DNA from: Flavobacteriales bacterium UBA952
GTDB lineage: Bacteria > Bacteroidota > Bacteroidia > Flavobacteriales_D > Crocinitomicaceae
Direction of reading: 5' to 3'
Assembly (NCBI GenBank): GCA_905182495.1
Contig: CAJJBU010000003.1
Span: 370,263-434,262, forward strand
DNA length: 64,000 nt
Below, piece by piece: positions 8,515 through 17,581 of the stretch; within the stretch, counting starts at the first letter, position 1; each line of letters opens with the position of its first letter. The position numbers were made by a program, and so were the translations under genes. The notes beneath the pieces were generated by a model. That model ran no database searches, was not told the DNA's origin, and saw only the letters and a list, made by a program, of their open reading frames with translations.

Positions 8515-9384
8515 TTATATCTCAGGTTTTAGTTTAAGGTACCATAAAAGCCCCCCTTCGTGGTGCCCAAAAGCTAAATACATAGAAGTGTCTGTGAGTT
8601 CAATAATTTTATAGGTATTAACCCCTGTGCCAAAGCCAATAAAAGAGTCGCCGGAAACACTAATAGTCGTGTCCTCTTCTTCCGTTAGTGACCAAGATTC
8701 ATTTAAGCGATTATCATAAGGAGCCGTGAAGTCGGCTAGGTTTTCAAAAGCACCAGGATATTGATCTTGTATCGTATTGTGGACATAAACATCCCCATTA
8801 GTTACCATGTCAAACCTATAAGCGTTTAAATAAAAAACATACCGGTCATCGTAAATACCACATCCCGGTTTAGCGTTTTCTGGTGCAGACCACCATTCAG
8901 GCGTATATCCTAAATCACTAACAGGGTCAGGTCCTACTCCAAAATGACCAGCAGAAGACGAGTCTATATACCAAGACCTGTAACCGGGACCGTCAACACC
9001 CCCGGTAAGCATGGTAAAAATAGGGTTGTCTAAAAGACTTGGGTCTGTTTGACTTATTGTGATGTCTTGTATACTCGTCTTGCTTCCCCCACTATTAAAA
9101 ACACCTAGGCTTACTGGGTAAACGCCGGCATTAGGATAAACAGCGGAAACAATGCTTCCCTCTCCTTTTAACCCATTACCAAAATCCCACATGTTTATCA
9201 TATCAGGGTTCGCGGCAGTAAATATAATGACGTTATCATTTGTGTCAGAGGGCGCATAGGTAAAAAGAGCATCAGCCTCACTCGGGGCCTCCCCAAGTTG
9301 TGGATTTTCTTTTTTACATGAACCAATACCAATTAATATCGTCGTTGTAACTAGCAAGAAAAGAGGTAATAATTTTGTTTTCAT
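8515..9384 (-). CDS. PKD-domain lipoprotein, probable surface glycan-binding protein
   Basis: Lipoprotein of 289 aa when started at ATG 9384; an in-frame start at 9426 would add 14 residues ahead of the signal peptide and overlap susD. The signal MKTKLLPLFLL ends in a lipobox-like IGIGSC. A PKD fold with MWDFGNGLKGEG followed by YPNAGVYPVSL lies at about residues 45-105. The C-terminal 170 residues are rich in Trp, Tyr and Asp and have no catalytic signature I recognise. In flavobacterial laminarin loci a PKD protein commonly sits between SusD and GH16 enzymes and binds glucan, so that role is inferred here. Confidence 0.8.
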   Translation of the reverse strand: MKTKLLPLFLLVTTTILIGIGSCKKENPQLGEAPSEADALFTYAPSDTNDNVIIFTAANPDMINMWDFGNGLKGEGSIVSAVYPNAGVYPVSLGVFNSGGSKTSIQDITISQTDPSLLDNPIFTMLTGGVDGPGYRSWYIDSSSAGHFGVGPDPVSDLGYTPEWWSAPENAKPGCGIYDDRYVFYLNAYRFDMVTNGDVYVHNTIQDQYPGAFENLADFTAPYDNRLNESWSLTEEEDTTISVSGDSFIGFGTGVNTYKIIELTDTSMYLAFGHHEGGLLWYLKLKPEI

Positions 9385-9394
9385 AAGAGATGTA

Positions 9395-10864
9395 TTAATA
9401 ACCATTGTTTTGAGACCAGTTTCCACCGGCTAAATCTATTTCTAATGTAGGAATAGGAAAGAGTTCGTGTTTTCCAGGTTGAAAGCCCTCTATAGAACTT
9501 TCTGCTTGTCCTGAGCGTACCAAGTCAAAAAACCGATGGCCTTCACAAGCAAGTTCTAAACGCCTTTCGTTGTAAAGGTCTTCTATAGTATTTAAAGCAA
9601 CAGGTGCCATTCCAGCACGAAGTCTTATTTGGTCTACAAGACCTTGCGCCTCAGCGCTATTTCCATTTCGGAAATGTGCCTCTGCGGCCATAAGCAATAC
9701 GTCGGCATATCGAATTACACGATAGTTAACAGGACTTGTAAGATCGTTGTCAGGAAGACCAATTTCTCCTTGTCTTTTGATGTATTTATTATTGTAGAAC
9801 CCCGTGTGACCACCAGCGCCTATTCCATAGCTTATGCTCTCGGGATTTGGTTGTGCAGCGATAAATGCATCAATATCTAAAACGGTTGCGTCTCTTCTAG
9901 GGTCGGCAGGGTCAAAAGCATCATATAAATTCTGAGTTGGCAGATTATAACTGTTACCATCGCCATAAATAGGGCCTTCATATTGGCGAATACCCTGAAA
10001 CCCGGGCCCCGCATTTCCTTCCAGGCAGACCAAACAGCCATACCCACCACCTTCTGCACCAGAGTATTCAACATCAAAAACAGTTTCACTGTTGTTTTCG
10101 TTGGCAACTGAAAACAGGTCGTTGTAATCACTAATCAAACTATATGAACCACTTGAAATCACTTCATCAAATTTATTTGCAGCCTCTACAAACTTTGATT
10201 GATAGAGGTAAGCTTTCCCTAATAACGCCATAGCAGCGCCTTTTGTTGCCTTTCCTTTAACAAGAGAAACCGCGTCTAGAACAGCGGAAGCGTCTAGAAG
10301 GTCCTGTTCAATTTGTGCGTAGATTTCACTAGAAGGCGTCCTCGGAATTGTTGTTGCCTCTTGCGCTCCAATTCTTTCATCAATAATTAAGGGAACGTCA
10401 CCGAAGAATTTAACAAGCTCAAAATAATAGAAAGCCCTTAAAAACTTTGCTTCAGCAATAATCTTGTCTTTACCTGTAAATTCAATATTGTCTTTGTTTT
10501 CTAGAATGAAGTTTGCGCGCGTAATACCTGCGTAATTCCATCTAAAAACATTTCTTAACTCCGCATTGACACCTCCGTGTGTCATTAAGTCTAGTTGGTG
10601 AAGCCCCTGTGTGTCGTTTACACTCTCCCCGCCAGCAATCGTGTTGTCAGAAGCTATTTCACTGATCCAAACAGCCATAAAGCTAGATTGAAGGAGGTCA
10701 TATGCTCCGACTAACGCTTTTTCATATTCTTCGGGAGTCTGAAAGTAGTTTTCAGCATCTTGAGTATAAGGCGGATTGACTGTTAAAAACTTCTCACACC
10801 CAGTAAAAACAAGGCAAATCGACAACAGTGAAGCGCTCAAAAATTGTGTGGTTCTATTTTTCAT
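9395..10864 (-). CDS. SusD-like/RagB nutrient-binding outer membrane lipoprotein
   Basis: SusD/RagB family protein of 489 aa, the surface lid that binds glycan and hands it to the cognate SusC pore. A lipoprotein signal ends at CLVFTGC (about Cys 23). The N-terminal FLTVNPPYTQDAENYF and EYEKALVGAYDLLQ segments are typical. TPR-like helices follow (AKFLRAFYYFELVKFFGDVPL). The C-terminus has the family hallmark RYADVLLMAAEAHFR and YNERRLELACEGHRFFDL. It is 4 bp from the SusC start and co-directional with the PKD and GH16 genes. Confidence 0.96.
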   Translation of the reverse strand: MKNRTTQFLSASLLSICLVFTGCEKFLTVNPPYTQDAENYFQTPEEYEKALVGAYDLLQSSFMAVWISEIASDNTIAGGESVNDTQGLHQLDLMTHGGVNAELRNVFRWNYAGITRANFILENKDNIEFTGKDKIIAEAKFLRAFYYFELVKFFGDVPLIIDERIGAQEATTIPRTPSSEIYAQIEQDLLDASAVLDAVSLVKGKATKGAAMALLGKAYLYQSKFVEAANKFDEVISSGSYSLISDYNDLFSVANENNSETVFDVEYSGAEGGGYGCLVCLEGNAGPGFQGIRQYEGPIYGDGNSYNLPTQNLYDAFDPADPRRDATVLDIDAFIAAQPNPESISYGIGAGGHTGFYNNKYIKRQGEIGLPDNDLTSPVNYRVIRYADVLLMAAEAHFRNGNSAEAQGLVDQIRLRAGMAPVALNTIEDLYNERRLELACEGHRFFDLVRSGQAESSIEGFQPGKHELFPIPTLEIDLAGGNWSQNNGY

Positions 10865-10868
10865 GCTT

Positions 10869-13800
10869 TTAAAATTTAATGTTAATACCAGCCATTATTG
10901 ATTTTGCTTGAGGATAAAAACCATAATCGACCCCCGCAGAAAGCGTCCCCCCGCCAATGTCAGGATCAAATCCTTGGTATCTAGTAAGTGTAACAAGGTT
11001 GTTTCCCGATACGTATACCCTTAAAGATTCAATTTTGAGTTTCCTAAGTAGCTTTTTAGGGATGGTATACCCGACCTGTACGTTTCTTAAACGAACGAAT
11101 GAGCCGTCTTCTACATAGTAATCAGAAAAAGAATTGTTTCGAGTAGCCCCGGTTGTAATTCTTGGGTGTTCATTTGTTGAACCCGGCCCCGTCCAGCGAT
11201 TGATAACATAATCAAGCTGATTAGCATAAGGCTGTTGTCTTTCGAAGTTTCTAATTATTTCTTGGCCAATTGCCGAATAAATATTACTTGAGAAATCAAA
11301 TCCTTTATATTTCATACTTAATGAAAAGCCCATCGTAAAGTCTGGTATAGGAGAACCGAGATATGCCTTATCATCATCGTTTCCAAAGCTTATTTCCCCA
11401 TCTTGATTTTGATCTACAAAAATAAAATCTCCTGGTCTTGCGCCTTCTTGTGCAACAGGGTGGTTGTCAATTTCTTCTTGGGTTTGAAAGATTCCGGCGG
11501 TTTGTAGACCATGAAAATAACCGATAGCGTAACCTTCTTCAAATCGAGTAGCAACATCCCCCCCAACACTGAATTGAGCGCCAGGCAAGTAATCAACCCC
11601 TTCAGGGACGCCCGTTACCTTATTGGTAATAGCTGAAAAGTTGTAGCTTACATTTGTTTTAAAAGCCTTTGAAGGTTTTGTGTGATAAGCAAGCTCTAAT
11701 TCGACGCCTTTATTAGATACATTCCCTGCGTTTATTATAGGTGAAGAGCCCCCAGGACCATAAGAACCAAGGATTCCTGACACGTCTGGTTGAAACAAAA
11801 GATCATTTGTGTTTTTAATAAAGTAGTTTGTGGTTACATCAAAAGAGCTCAAAAGCGTTAAGTCCAAACCAGCGTTGAATTGTCTTGTTGTTTCCCATTT
11901 TAAATCGGGGTTAGCCGCACGCCCAAGAGCTGTACCAATCGTAATTAAATCGTCAAAGACATAGACACCCTCTCCGTTTAACAGGGCACGATAGGCAAAA
12001 TTTGCGATTTGGTCGTTTCCAGAAATACCATAGCTAAGACGAAGCTTCATAAAGTCAATAGCATCAATATTAAAAAAAGACTCTTCAGAAATCAGCCAAG
12101 CAGATGAGATCGTAGGAAATAAGCCGTAACGATTATTTGGGCCAAACTTACTAGAGCCATCACGACGAAGAATACCCGATATAATATACCTAGAATCATA
12201 GGCGTATTCAGCTCTTAAAAAGGCGGAGACCAATCGCTCAGTAAACTCCCAAGACCCCGTGTTGTTTAAGTACCCACCAGCAGCAGTGCTAGCAGAAATA
12301 TCGGCGTATTCCCAAGAATTATTTGGTATATTGAACGCCGTTCCACTTAAAGCCGAGCCTTTTCTCTGAAAGATAGAAGCCCCGAGTGTTGCTTTCACTT
12401 TATGTATTTCATCAAACGTTCTGTCATAATTAAAGTAGCTTTCATAGGTTAAATCTGTAAAAGAAGACCGTTGCTCATAAACGCTTGCCCCACGCTCTAA
12501 AAAAACACTGTCTCCGATTTCAACAAGAGGAGACTCTAAGTCCGCGTTTAAGGCTGTGTTCGCATATTTTCCAGGCCCATACCAGGCTAAAGGACTAAAA
12601 GACTTCGCCTCGACTACGGCATAGTTGTAGTTAAAACGGTTTGTGAATGTCAAATGCTCGTTAAACTTATAAACAAGCTCCTCTTTACCTACGAATTTAT
12701 CAGCAACACTATAGTTATATGAATTTTCCATTTGAGCGATAGGGTTTATTATGTCAGAAACCTCTTCCAAATAACTATAATTTCCATCTGGAGTCACTAT
12801 CGGTTTGTTTGGAAAAGCATTAATCGTGTTATAAAGAACGGAACCGATGCCATTTTCAGACAATGTGGACCTGTTGTCATTAGAAAAAAGAAAAACAGAG
12901 TTTAAAGTAAGCTTATCCGACATGTCGGTGCTTAGGTTTAATCTAGCATTGTATCTTGAAAAGTTAGCTTTAGCACTACCGACAATACCCTCTTGAGAAA
13001 AGAACGTTGCCCCTAATGAATACCTCGTGTTTTTGGTTCCTCCACTAATACCTATGTTATAACTTTCAACAGGCGCTGATTGAAAAACAGAATCTTGCCA
13101 ATTTGTTCCCTCGCCAATAGCTGTACTTGCAAAAGGCATAGGCTGACCGCCAAAAGCGAACATTTCATTTTTTATTACCGCATACTCTTCAGCGTTTAAC
13201 AATCCGAGTCTATTAGCGGTCTCTTGAATCCCCCGATACATACTAAACTCAATTTTTGGCTTGGAGTTTATCTTTCCTTTTTTTGTTTCAACAATGATTA
13301 CACCGTTTGCCGCACGAACACCATAGATTCCGGCCGTTGCATCCTTCAAAACGTTTATAGACTCAATATCTGATGGGTTTAATGCATTTAACCCATCAGA
13401 GTCGTAAACAACCCCATCTACTAAAATCAGCGGGTCATTGTCACCAAACGTGGAAAGCCCTCTAATTCTAATACTCGAAGAACCCCCTGGAGAACCAGAG
13501 TTTGTGTTAATAGCCACTCCGGAGATCTGCCCTTGAAGCGCTTGATCCATTCTTGAAAGGTTTAGTTTTTCAATATCTTCTCCCTTAACCTTTGCTGTTG
13601 CTCCAGTTAACTCTTTGTTTCTCGAACTTCCATAACCCACAACCACAACCTCGTCAAAAATTTGAGAAGAAGAAGCCATTTGTATGTCTATTTCACTCCT
13701 TCCCGCGACTAAAACATCTTGAGTGTCATAACCCATATAGGAAAAACTAAGGGTAAGCATACTCGAAGACTGCGTTTTAATACTATAGACCCCATCAACA

Positions 13801-13961
13801 TCTGTAACCGCGCCTTGATTTGTCCCTTTAATAACAACTTTTACCCCGGGAAACGTCTGTTTCTTTTCATCAGTAACGACTCCGGTGACAACCAGTTCTT
13901 GTGCGATTAATTCCGTAAGCGGCGAACACAAGAGGGATATAAGTAGAAATATGTTTTTCAT
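10869..13961 (-). CDS. SusC-like TonB-dependent outer membrane transporter
   Basis: SusC/RagA-family TonB-dependent transporter, 1030 aa. A signal peptide is followed by a CarboxypepD_reg-like domain (about residues 22-100, VVTGVVTDEKKQTFPGVKVVIK). The family segment EVVVVGYGSSRNKELTGA leads into the plug (about 110-230, with RIRGLSTFGDNDPLILVDGV and VLKDATAGIYGVRAANGVI). A 22-strand barrel with an aromatic C-terminus follows. It heads the minus-strand operon SusC-SusD-PKD-GH16. The 185-bp gap upstream probably holds its promoter, but I see no consensus element. Confidence 0.97.
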   Translation of the reverse strand: MKNIFLLISLLCSPLTELIAQELVVTGVVTDEKKQTFPGVKVVIKGTNQGAVTDVDGVYSIKTQSSSMLTLSFSYMGYDTQDVLVAGRSEIDIQMASSSQIFDEVVVVGYGSSRNKELTGATAKVKGEDIEKLNLSRMDQALQGQISGVAINTNSGSPGGSSSIRIRGLSTFGDNDPLILVDGVVYDSDGLNALNPSDIESINVLKDATAGIYGVRAANGVIIVETKKGKINSKPKIEFSMYRGIQETANRLGLLNAEEYAVIKNEMFAFGGQPMPFASTAIGEGTNWQDSVFQSAPVESYNIGISGGTKNTRYSLGATFFSQEGIVGSAKANFSRYNARLNLSTDMSDKLTLNSVFLFSNDNRSTLSENGIGSVLYNTINAFPNKPIVTPDGNYSYLEEVSDIINPIAQMENSYNYSVADKFVGKEELVYKFNEHLTFTNRFNYNYAVVEAKSFSPLAWYGPGKYANTALNADLESPLVEIGDSVFLERGASVYEQRSSFTDLTYESYFNYDRTFDEIHKVKATLGASIFQRKGSALSGTAFNIPNNSWEYADISASTAAGGYLNNTGSWEFTERLVSAFLRAEYAYDSRYIISGILRRDGSSKFGPNNRYGLFPTISSAWLISEESFFNIDAIDFMKLRLSYGISGNDQIANFAYRALLNGEGVYVFDDLITIGTALGRAANPDLKWETTRQFNAGLDLTLLSSFDVTTNYFIKNTNDLLFQPDVSGILGSYGPGGSSPIINAGNVSNKGVELELAYHTKPSKAFKTNVSYNFSAITNKVTGVPEGVDYLPGAQFSVGGDVATRFEEGYAIGYFHGLQTAGIFQTQEEIDNHPVAQEGARPGDFIFVDQNQDGEISFGNDDDKAYLGSPIPDFTMGFSLSMKYKGFDFSSNIYSAIGQEIIRNFERQQPYANQLDYVINRWTGPGSTNEHPRITTGATRNNSFSDYYVEDGSFVRLRNVQVGYTIPKKLLRKLKIESLRVYVSGNNLVTLTRYQGFDPDIGGGTLSAGVDYGFYPQAKSIMAGINIKF

Positions 13962-14105
13962 ATATAAATGTTTTTCAGTGTAAATATATTATTTTTTTAT
14001 TAAAGTGTAAAAACTACACTAAGGGGGCGTTTTAGTGGGCTTGTTTCAATGCTTTATCATTTATACAACTCAGAAAAAGCCAATCAAAAATACAATTTCT
14101 TTCTT

Positions 14106-14138
14106 TTGCAAAAGGTTCCTCGCGGTTTGTTAAATTTG
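14106..14138 (+). promoter_or_regulatory. Bacteroidota-type promoter for the 2-hydroxyacid dehydrogenase gene
   Basis: TTG at 14106-14108, a 22-bp spacer, and TAAATTTG at 14131-14138, matching the TTG/TAnnTTTG consensus of Bacteroidota sigma-ABfr. The -7 element ends only 8 bp before the ATG at 14147, which implies an almost leaderless transcript. Nearly the same string (TAAATTTGAAGTTAAT) precedes the dut start. Confidence 0.5.
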
Positions 14139-14146
14139 ACGTTAAT

Positions 14147-15094
14147 ATGCAAAAAGTTCTATTTATTGATGTCGTTCATCTTGTTTTGAAAGAAAGGCTA
14201 GCGTCTCGAGGTTATACTTGTGTTGATGCGACAACAGACAAAAAAGAAGATATCTTGTTAGCGATGAAAGAGGCTTCTGGAATTGTCATTCGCTCAAGGT
14301 TTTCTTTAGACAAAGAAGTTTTAACACAGGCTAAAGAATTAAAGTTTATTGCACGTTCTGGTTCTGGAACAGAAAATATTGATTTGGATTATTGCGCACG
14401 AAATGGGATTCAAGTTTTTTCGTCCCCAGAAGGAAATAGAAATGCTGTCGCAGAACACGCTCTTGGTTTTTTACTTGCGTTATTAAACAATTTCAAGAAA
14501 GCACAGGGAGAAATAGAGGCGGGTTTATGGGAGAGACAGTCAAATTCAGGAAGAGAGCTTTCCTCTTGTACTGTAGGAATTATAGGTTGTGGCAATAATG
14601 GGCGAGCCTTTGCCGAAAAGCTTATTCTTCTGGGGGTGAAGGTCCTGGCATATGATAAATACATTAAGATTAATGAGCCGGGGATACTGCAGGTAGAACT
14701 TGAGGAGTTTTATAGCCAAGTAAACGTTCTTAGCTTCCATGTTCCGCAAACCGTAGAAACAATCGACATGGGAAATTATAAATTCTTTTCAAAGTTTAAA
14801 ACCCCCTTGATTGTTCTAAACATAAGTAGGGGAAATGTTATTCATACTCAGGGTCTTGTTCGGGCCATGAAAGAAGGCGTTGTTGAAAAGGCGGCTTTAG
14901 ATGTTTTGGAATATGAAACAAAGTCTTTCGAGCGTTTTTTTGAATCCCCCCTACCGGATGACTTTTTGTATTTAAAATCAAATCCGAATGTTGTTCTAAC
15001 ACCACATGTCGCGGGATGGACATCAGAAAGTTATTATAAACTCAGCAACGTATTAGCGGAGAAAATTATAAAAAGCAAAAGCCTTCAATTTTGA
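14147..15094 (+). CDS. D-2-hydroxyacid dehydrogenase (phosphoglycerate dehydrogenase-like)
   Basis: NAD-dependent D-isomer-specific 2-hydroxyacid dehydrogenase, 315 aa. The Rossmann motif is VGIIGCGNNGRAFAEKL (about residues 141-157; GxGxxG with N at one x). The catalytic triad regions are LNISRGNVI (Arg), AALDVLE (Glu) and LTPHVAGWTSES (His). RSGSGTENIDLDYC resembles D-3-phosphoglycerate dehydrogenase and hydroxypyruvate reductase. No ACT domain is present, so it would be a short SerA-type enzyme if it acts in serine synthesis; substrate specificity cannot be fixed from the sequence. It stands alone between the SusC gene and the subtilisin gene. Confidence 0.88.
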   Translation: MQKVLFIDVVHLVLKERLASRGYTCVDATTDKKEDILLAMKEASGIVIRSRFSLDKEVLTQAKELKFIARSGSGTENIDLDYCARNGIQVFSSPEGNRNAVAEHALGFLLALLNNFKKAQGEIEAGLWERQSNSGRELSSCTVGIIGCGNNGRAFAEKLILLGVKVLAYDKYIKINEPGILQVELEEFYSQVNVLSFHVPQTVETIDMGNYKFFSKFKTPLIVLNISRGNVIHTQGLVRAMKEGVVEKAALDVLEYETKSFERFFESPLPDDFLYLKSNPNVVLTPHVAGWTSESYYKLSNVLAEKIIKSKSLQF

Positions 15095-15100
15095 AGGCTT
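15079..15100 (+). terminator. Inverted repeat over the stop codon, possible terminator
   Basis: AAGCCTTCAA (15079-15088) and TTGAAGGCTT (15091-15100) form a perfect 10-bp stem with a 2-bp centre that includes the dehydrogenase stop codon. No U-tract follows, so it is a weak candidate for an intrinsic terminator or may protect the mRNA 3' end. Confidence 0.4.
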
Positions 15101-15109
15101 AGACGATAA

Positions 15110-15208
15110 TCATATGTTGTTAGGTAAATGGTGAATGATAAACACCAACATGCAGAGACCCATTGTTAGAATCCACCAATGCAAAGGCTGCAACTTTTTA
15201 CGTGTCAT
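15110..15208 (-). CDS. Possible 32-aa single-span membrane protein
   Basis: A short minus-strand open frame beginning 20 bp after the subtilisin-like gene. The translation starts MTRKKLQPLHWWILTMG and continues with a hydrophobic stretch (about residues 11-26), a basic N-terminus and a TGA stop. Topology resembles small single-span proteins. No homolog is recognised and there is no ribosome binding site (normal for this phylum), so it may be fortuitous. Confidence 0.25.
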   Translation of the reverse strand: MTRKKLQPLHWWILTMGLCMLVFIIHHLPNNI

Positions 15209-15227
15209 TTGTCTTCGTTTAAGAGCT

Positions 15228-17360
15228 TTATCTCACAACTAGCTTTTGGGTAGTTGCGTAGTTGTTGTTATCAGAAAGGTTGATAAAGTATATTCCTGAA
15301 TTCAAATCTTGTACCGTGTGTGTGTTCTTCATTGTAACATCTGCTTTTTGCACGATCTGTCCATTAGCATTGATAATGGTAAGGGTGTTGATTGCATCGT
15401 TGTCCCAAGAAACGGTAGCATAATCTGTCGTTGGGTTTGGGTATACGTTAACACTTGTTGATTGAAGGTCAAATACACTCGCTGTACTGATCTCGTCAAG
15501 AGTTGTGTGTGCAACAACATCACATCCGTTAGCATCAACCGCAGTCACTTCATAGAAACCACTAGGGACACCCGTAAGGTCTTCTGTTGTTTCTCCGTTA
15601 CTCCAAGCATATGTGTATGGAGCCGTCCCACCTTGAACCGTAAGGTCAATAAGTCCTTCTTGATCAACACTTGGCTGTGTTGTTTGTAAACTCGCTGTTA
15701 GGGCTAAAGATTGCTCAACAGTATAGCTTTCCCAAACACTACAACCGTAAGCGTTCGTAATTTTCAATCTATAGGTTCCAGCAACAAGGTCAGTGATATC
15801 TTCTGTCATCATTCCGTTGTCCCATTCAAAGATAAAGTTCGGCGCACCTTCAAGGATTGTAATATCAATCGCACCACTCGCTGTTCCGTTACAAGCGACA
15901 TCTTGAATCGTTCCCTCAAATACCGTAGGTGTAACATCTTCAATAGTAATTGTAGTGTCTTTTACACAACCCATAACATCAGTAACTGTAAGTGTATAGA
16001 CGCCACCCTCTAGGTTTGAAAGGCTAAGGTCTGTTTGACCATTTGACCACTCGGTAGTGAAGGGAGCGTTTCCCCCAATGATGCTAACTTCAATTTCTCC
16101 GCTATTCGCTAAACAAGAACCTGTAGTGGAAACATTCAAAAACAACTTGTTAAAAGCCGCAGCCATTTCAACAGCTGCTTGTGCGTTTAAACGCCCCTCA
16201 CCAATTAAGCCTGCGTAGTTTGGGTTTAAATCATCAATATATGTAGAAGAGTTCTTTAAGACCGCTGTAATTTCAGCGTTTGTAAGACAAGGATTAACGT
16301 CTAACATTAGGCCTATTGTTCCCGTTACAAAAGGCGCAGCATAAGAGGTTCCAGATCCGTTTAAGTACCATCCTGGTGCCGCAGAAATCGCAACATCATA
16401 ACCTGGAGCACTTAAGTCTACAGTTGCATTATGTTGGTGTGTCGTTGAAGGGTTACCGATTGTTCTTTCGTGGTTGTCATTAGGACCGATGCTTGTAACA
16501 GAAAATACGTTGTTAAATGCAGCAGGGTAAACAAGGTTTTCAGAACCACCACACGTAGAACCATTTCCTGCAGCTGCAACGATAAAGGTTCCGTTGTTAT
16601 AAACCTCATCAATGATGTCTTGCGTGTATTGGCTAAAAGAACAACCTGAAGTCCAGCTAAGGTTAATTACTTTGTATCCCGCATAAGAAGCGGCGAGAAC
16701 TTCGTTGTAACTCATTTGGTATAAAGCCAAGGTGCTGTTAAAACCGATAGCGCTTTTTCCTATACTGTTATTGGTTGATCCTGCAGCGATAATTGCTACA
16801 GCGGTACCGTGTGTTTGTGAAGATGTATTTGTAGCGTCATAATAAACAACCTTCCCTTGAAGTTCTTCGTGCTCAACAAAATAGTTTTGGTCTGAAATAG
16901 CAAGTGTAATTGCTGAATCTCCCGTAGATAAGTTCCATGCCGTTTCTGCAGATATTAAATCTAAAGCGTAGTCAGAAGAAAAGGTCGTCGTATAATCGTT
17001 AGGGGTATTTAATGACTCATACACAGGAGCGTATTCAACATTGCTTACCACGCTTACCGTGTTGCTTAATGTTGCATACATGTCTACAACATCTACAGAT
17101 GAAGAAGAAAACTCATACACGTTTAATAAAGAAGCCTTCCGTGAAGCCGGAACCGCTTTTCTCACATCCGTAATGTTTAAAGAAACAATCGCTGCTGAAA
17201 GAGTAGCGTCGTTAGAAACAAATTCTCCTGCCGCGTTTTCAAATGGAACGTTAGATGAATTTGAAATCGTCAACCAGACTTTTGAATCTTGTTGTGAAAA
17301 AGTAATCAAGGAAAGAACCGTGAAAGCTAATGTTGTGAGAAGGGAAGTAAAAGTATTCAT
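15228..17360 (-). CDS. Subtilisin-like S8 protease with SprB repeats and T9SS sorting domain
   Basis: Secreted serine protease of 710 aa when started at ATG 17360; an upstream in-frame ATG at 17399 would put 13 residues before the signal peptide. The S8 catalytic motifs are present: Asp in LAISDQNYF (about residue 157), His in QTHGTAVAIIAAG and Ser in GSGTSYAAPFVTG. Three SprB-type repeats follow (about 395-620), each ending in a GxYxLTVTDxxGC-like motif. The C-terminal 75 residues are a type A T9SS sorting domain (VYPNPTTDYATVSW, then GIYFINL). I infer outer-membrane translocation by the Por/Gld secretion system; substrate and propeptide processing are unknown. Confidence 0.92.
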   Translation of the reverse strand: MNTFTSLLTTLAFTVLSLITFSQQDSKVWLTISNSSNVPFENAAGEFVSNDATLSAAIVSLNITDVRKAVPASRKASLLNVYEFSSSSVDVVDMYATLSNTVSVVSNVEYAPVYESLNTPNDYTTTFSSDYALDLISAETAWNLSTGDSAITLAISDQNYFVEHEELQGKVVYYDATNTSSQTHGTAVAIIAAGSTNNSIGKSAIGFNSTLALYQMSYNEVLAASYAGYKVINLSWTSGCSFSQYTQDIIDEVYNNGTFIVAAAGNGSTCGGSENLVYPAAFNNVFSVTSIGPNDNHERTIGNPSTTHQHNATVDLSAPGYDVAISAAPGWYLNGSGTSYAAPFVTGTIGLMLDVNPCLTNAEITAVLKNSSTYIDDLNPNYAGLIGEGRLNAQAAVEMAAAFNKLFLNVSTTGSCLANSGEIEVSIIGGNAPFTTEWSNGQTDLSLSNLEGGVYTLTVTDVMGCVKDTTITIEDVTPTVFEGTIQDVACNGTASGAIDITILEGAPNFIFEWDNGMMTEDITDLVAGTYRLKITNAYGCSVWESYTVEQSLALTASLQTTQPSVDQEGLIDLTVQGGTAPYTYAWSNGETTEDLTGVPSGFYEVTAVDANGCDVVAHTTLDEISTASVFDLQSTSVNVYPNPTTDYATVSWDNDAINTLTIINANGQIVQKADVTMKNTHTVQDLNSGIYFINLSDNNNYATTQKLVVR

Positions 17361-17581
17361 ATCGTGCGTTTTAATGTTGTTGTTTGTTTGTTGACACAAA
17401 TTTGCAACACTATTAGTCGCCTAGAATGAAATATCCCAAATGCTAACGCAAAATACACGAGCCTACTATACTGCCCTTACGTGTTCATCACAACGAGTAT
17501 CCGTATAACTACGTACATTATTGTTTTTATATGAAAACGGAGTAACTTTTTGAAAAACGTAATCCCTAGTAAAACAGAGGG

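Noticed and set aside
9384..9426. Upstream start for the PKD lipoprotein
   Set aside because: It places 14 residues before a clean lipoprotein signal and overlaps the SusD gene; ATG 9384 is better.
17400..17581. Gene in the gap between the subtilisin and CvpA genes
   Set aside because: All frames are short; no RNA gene or clear hairpin was visible.
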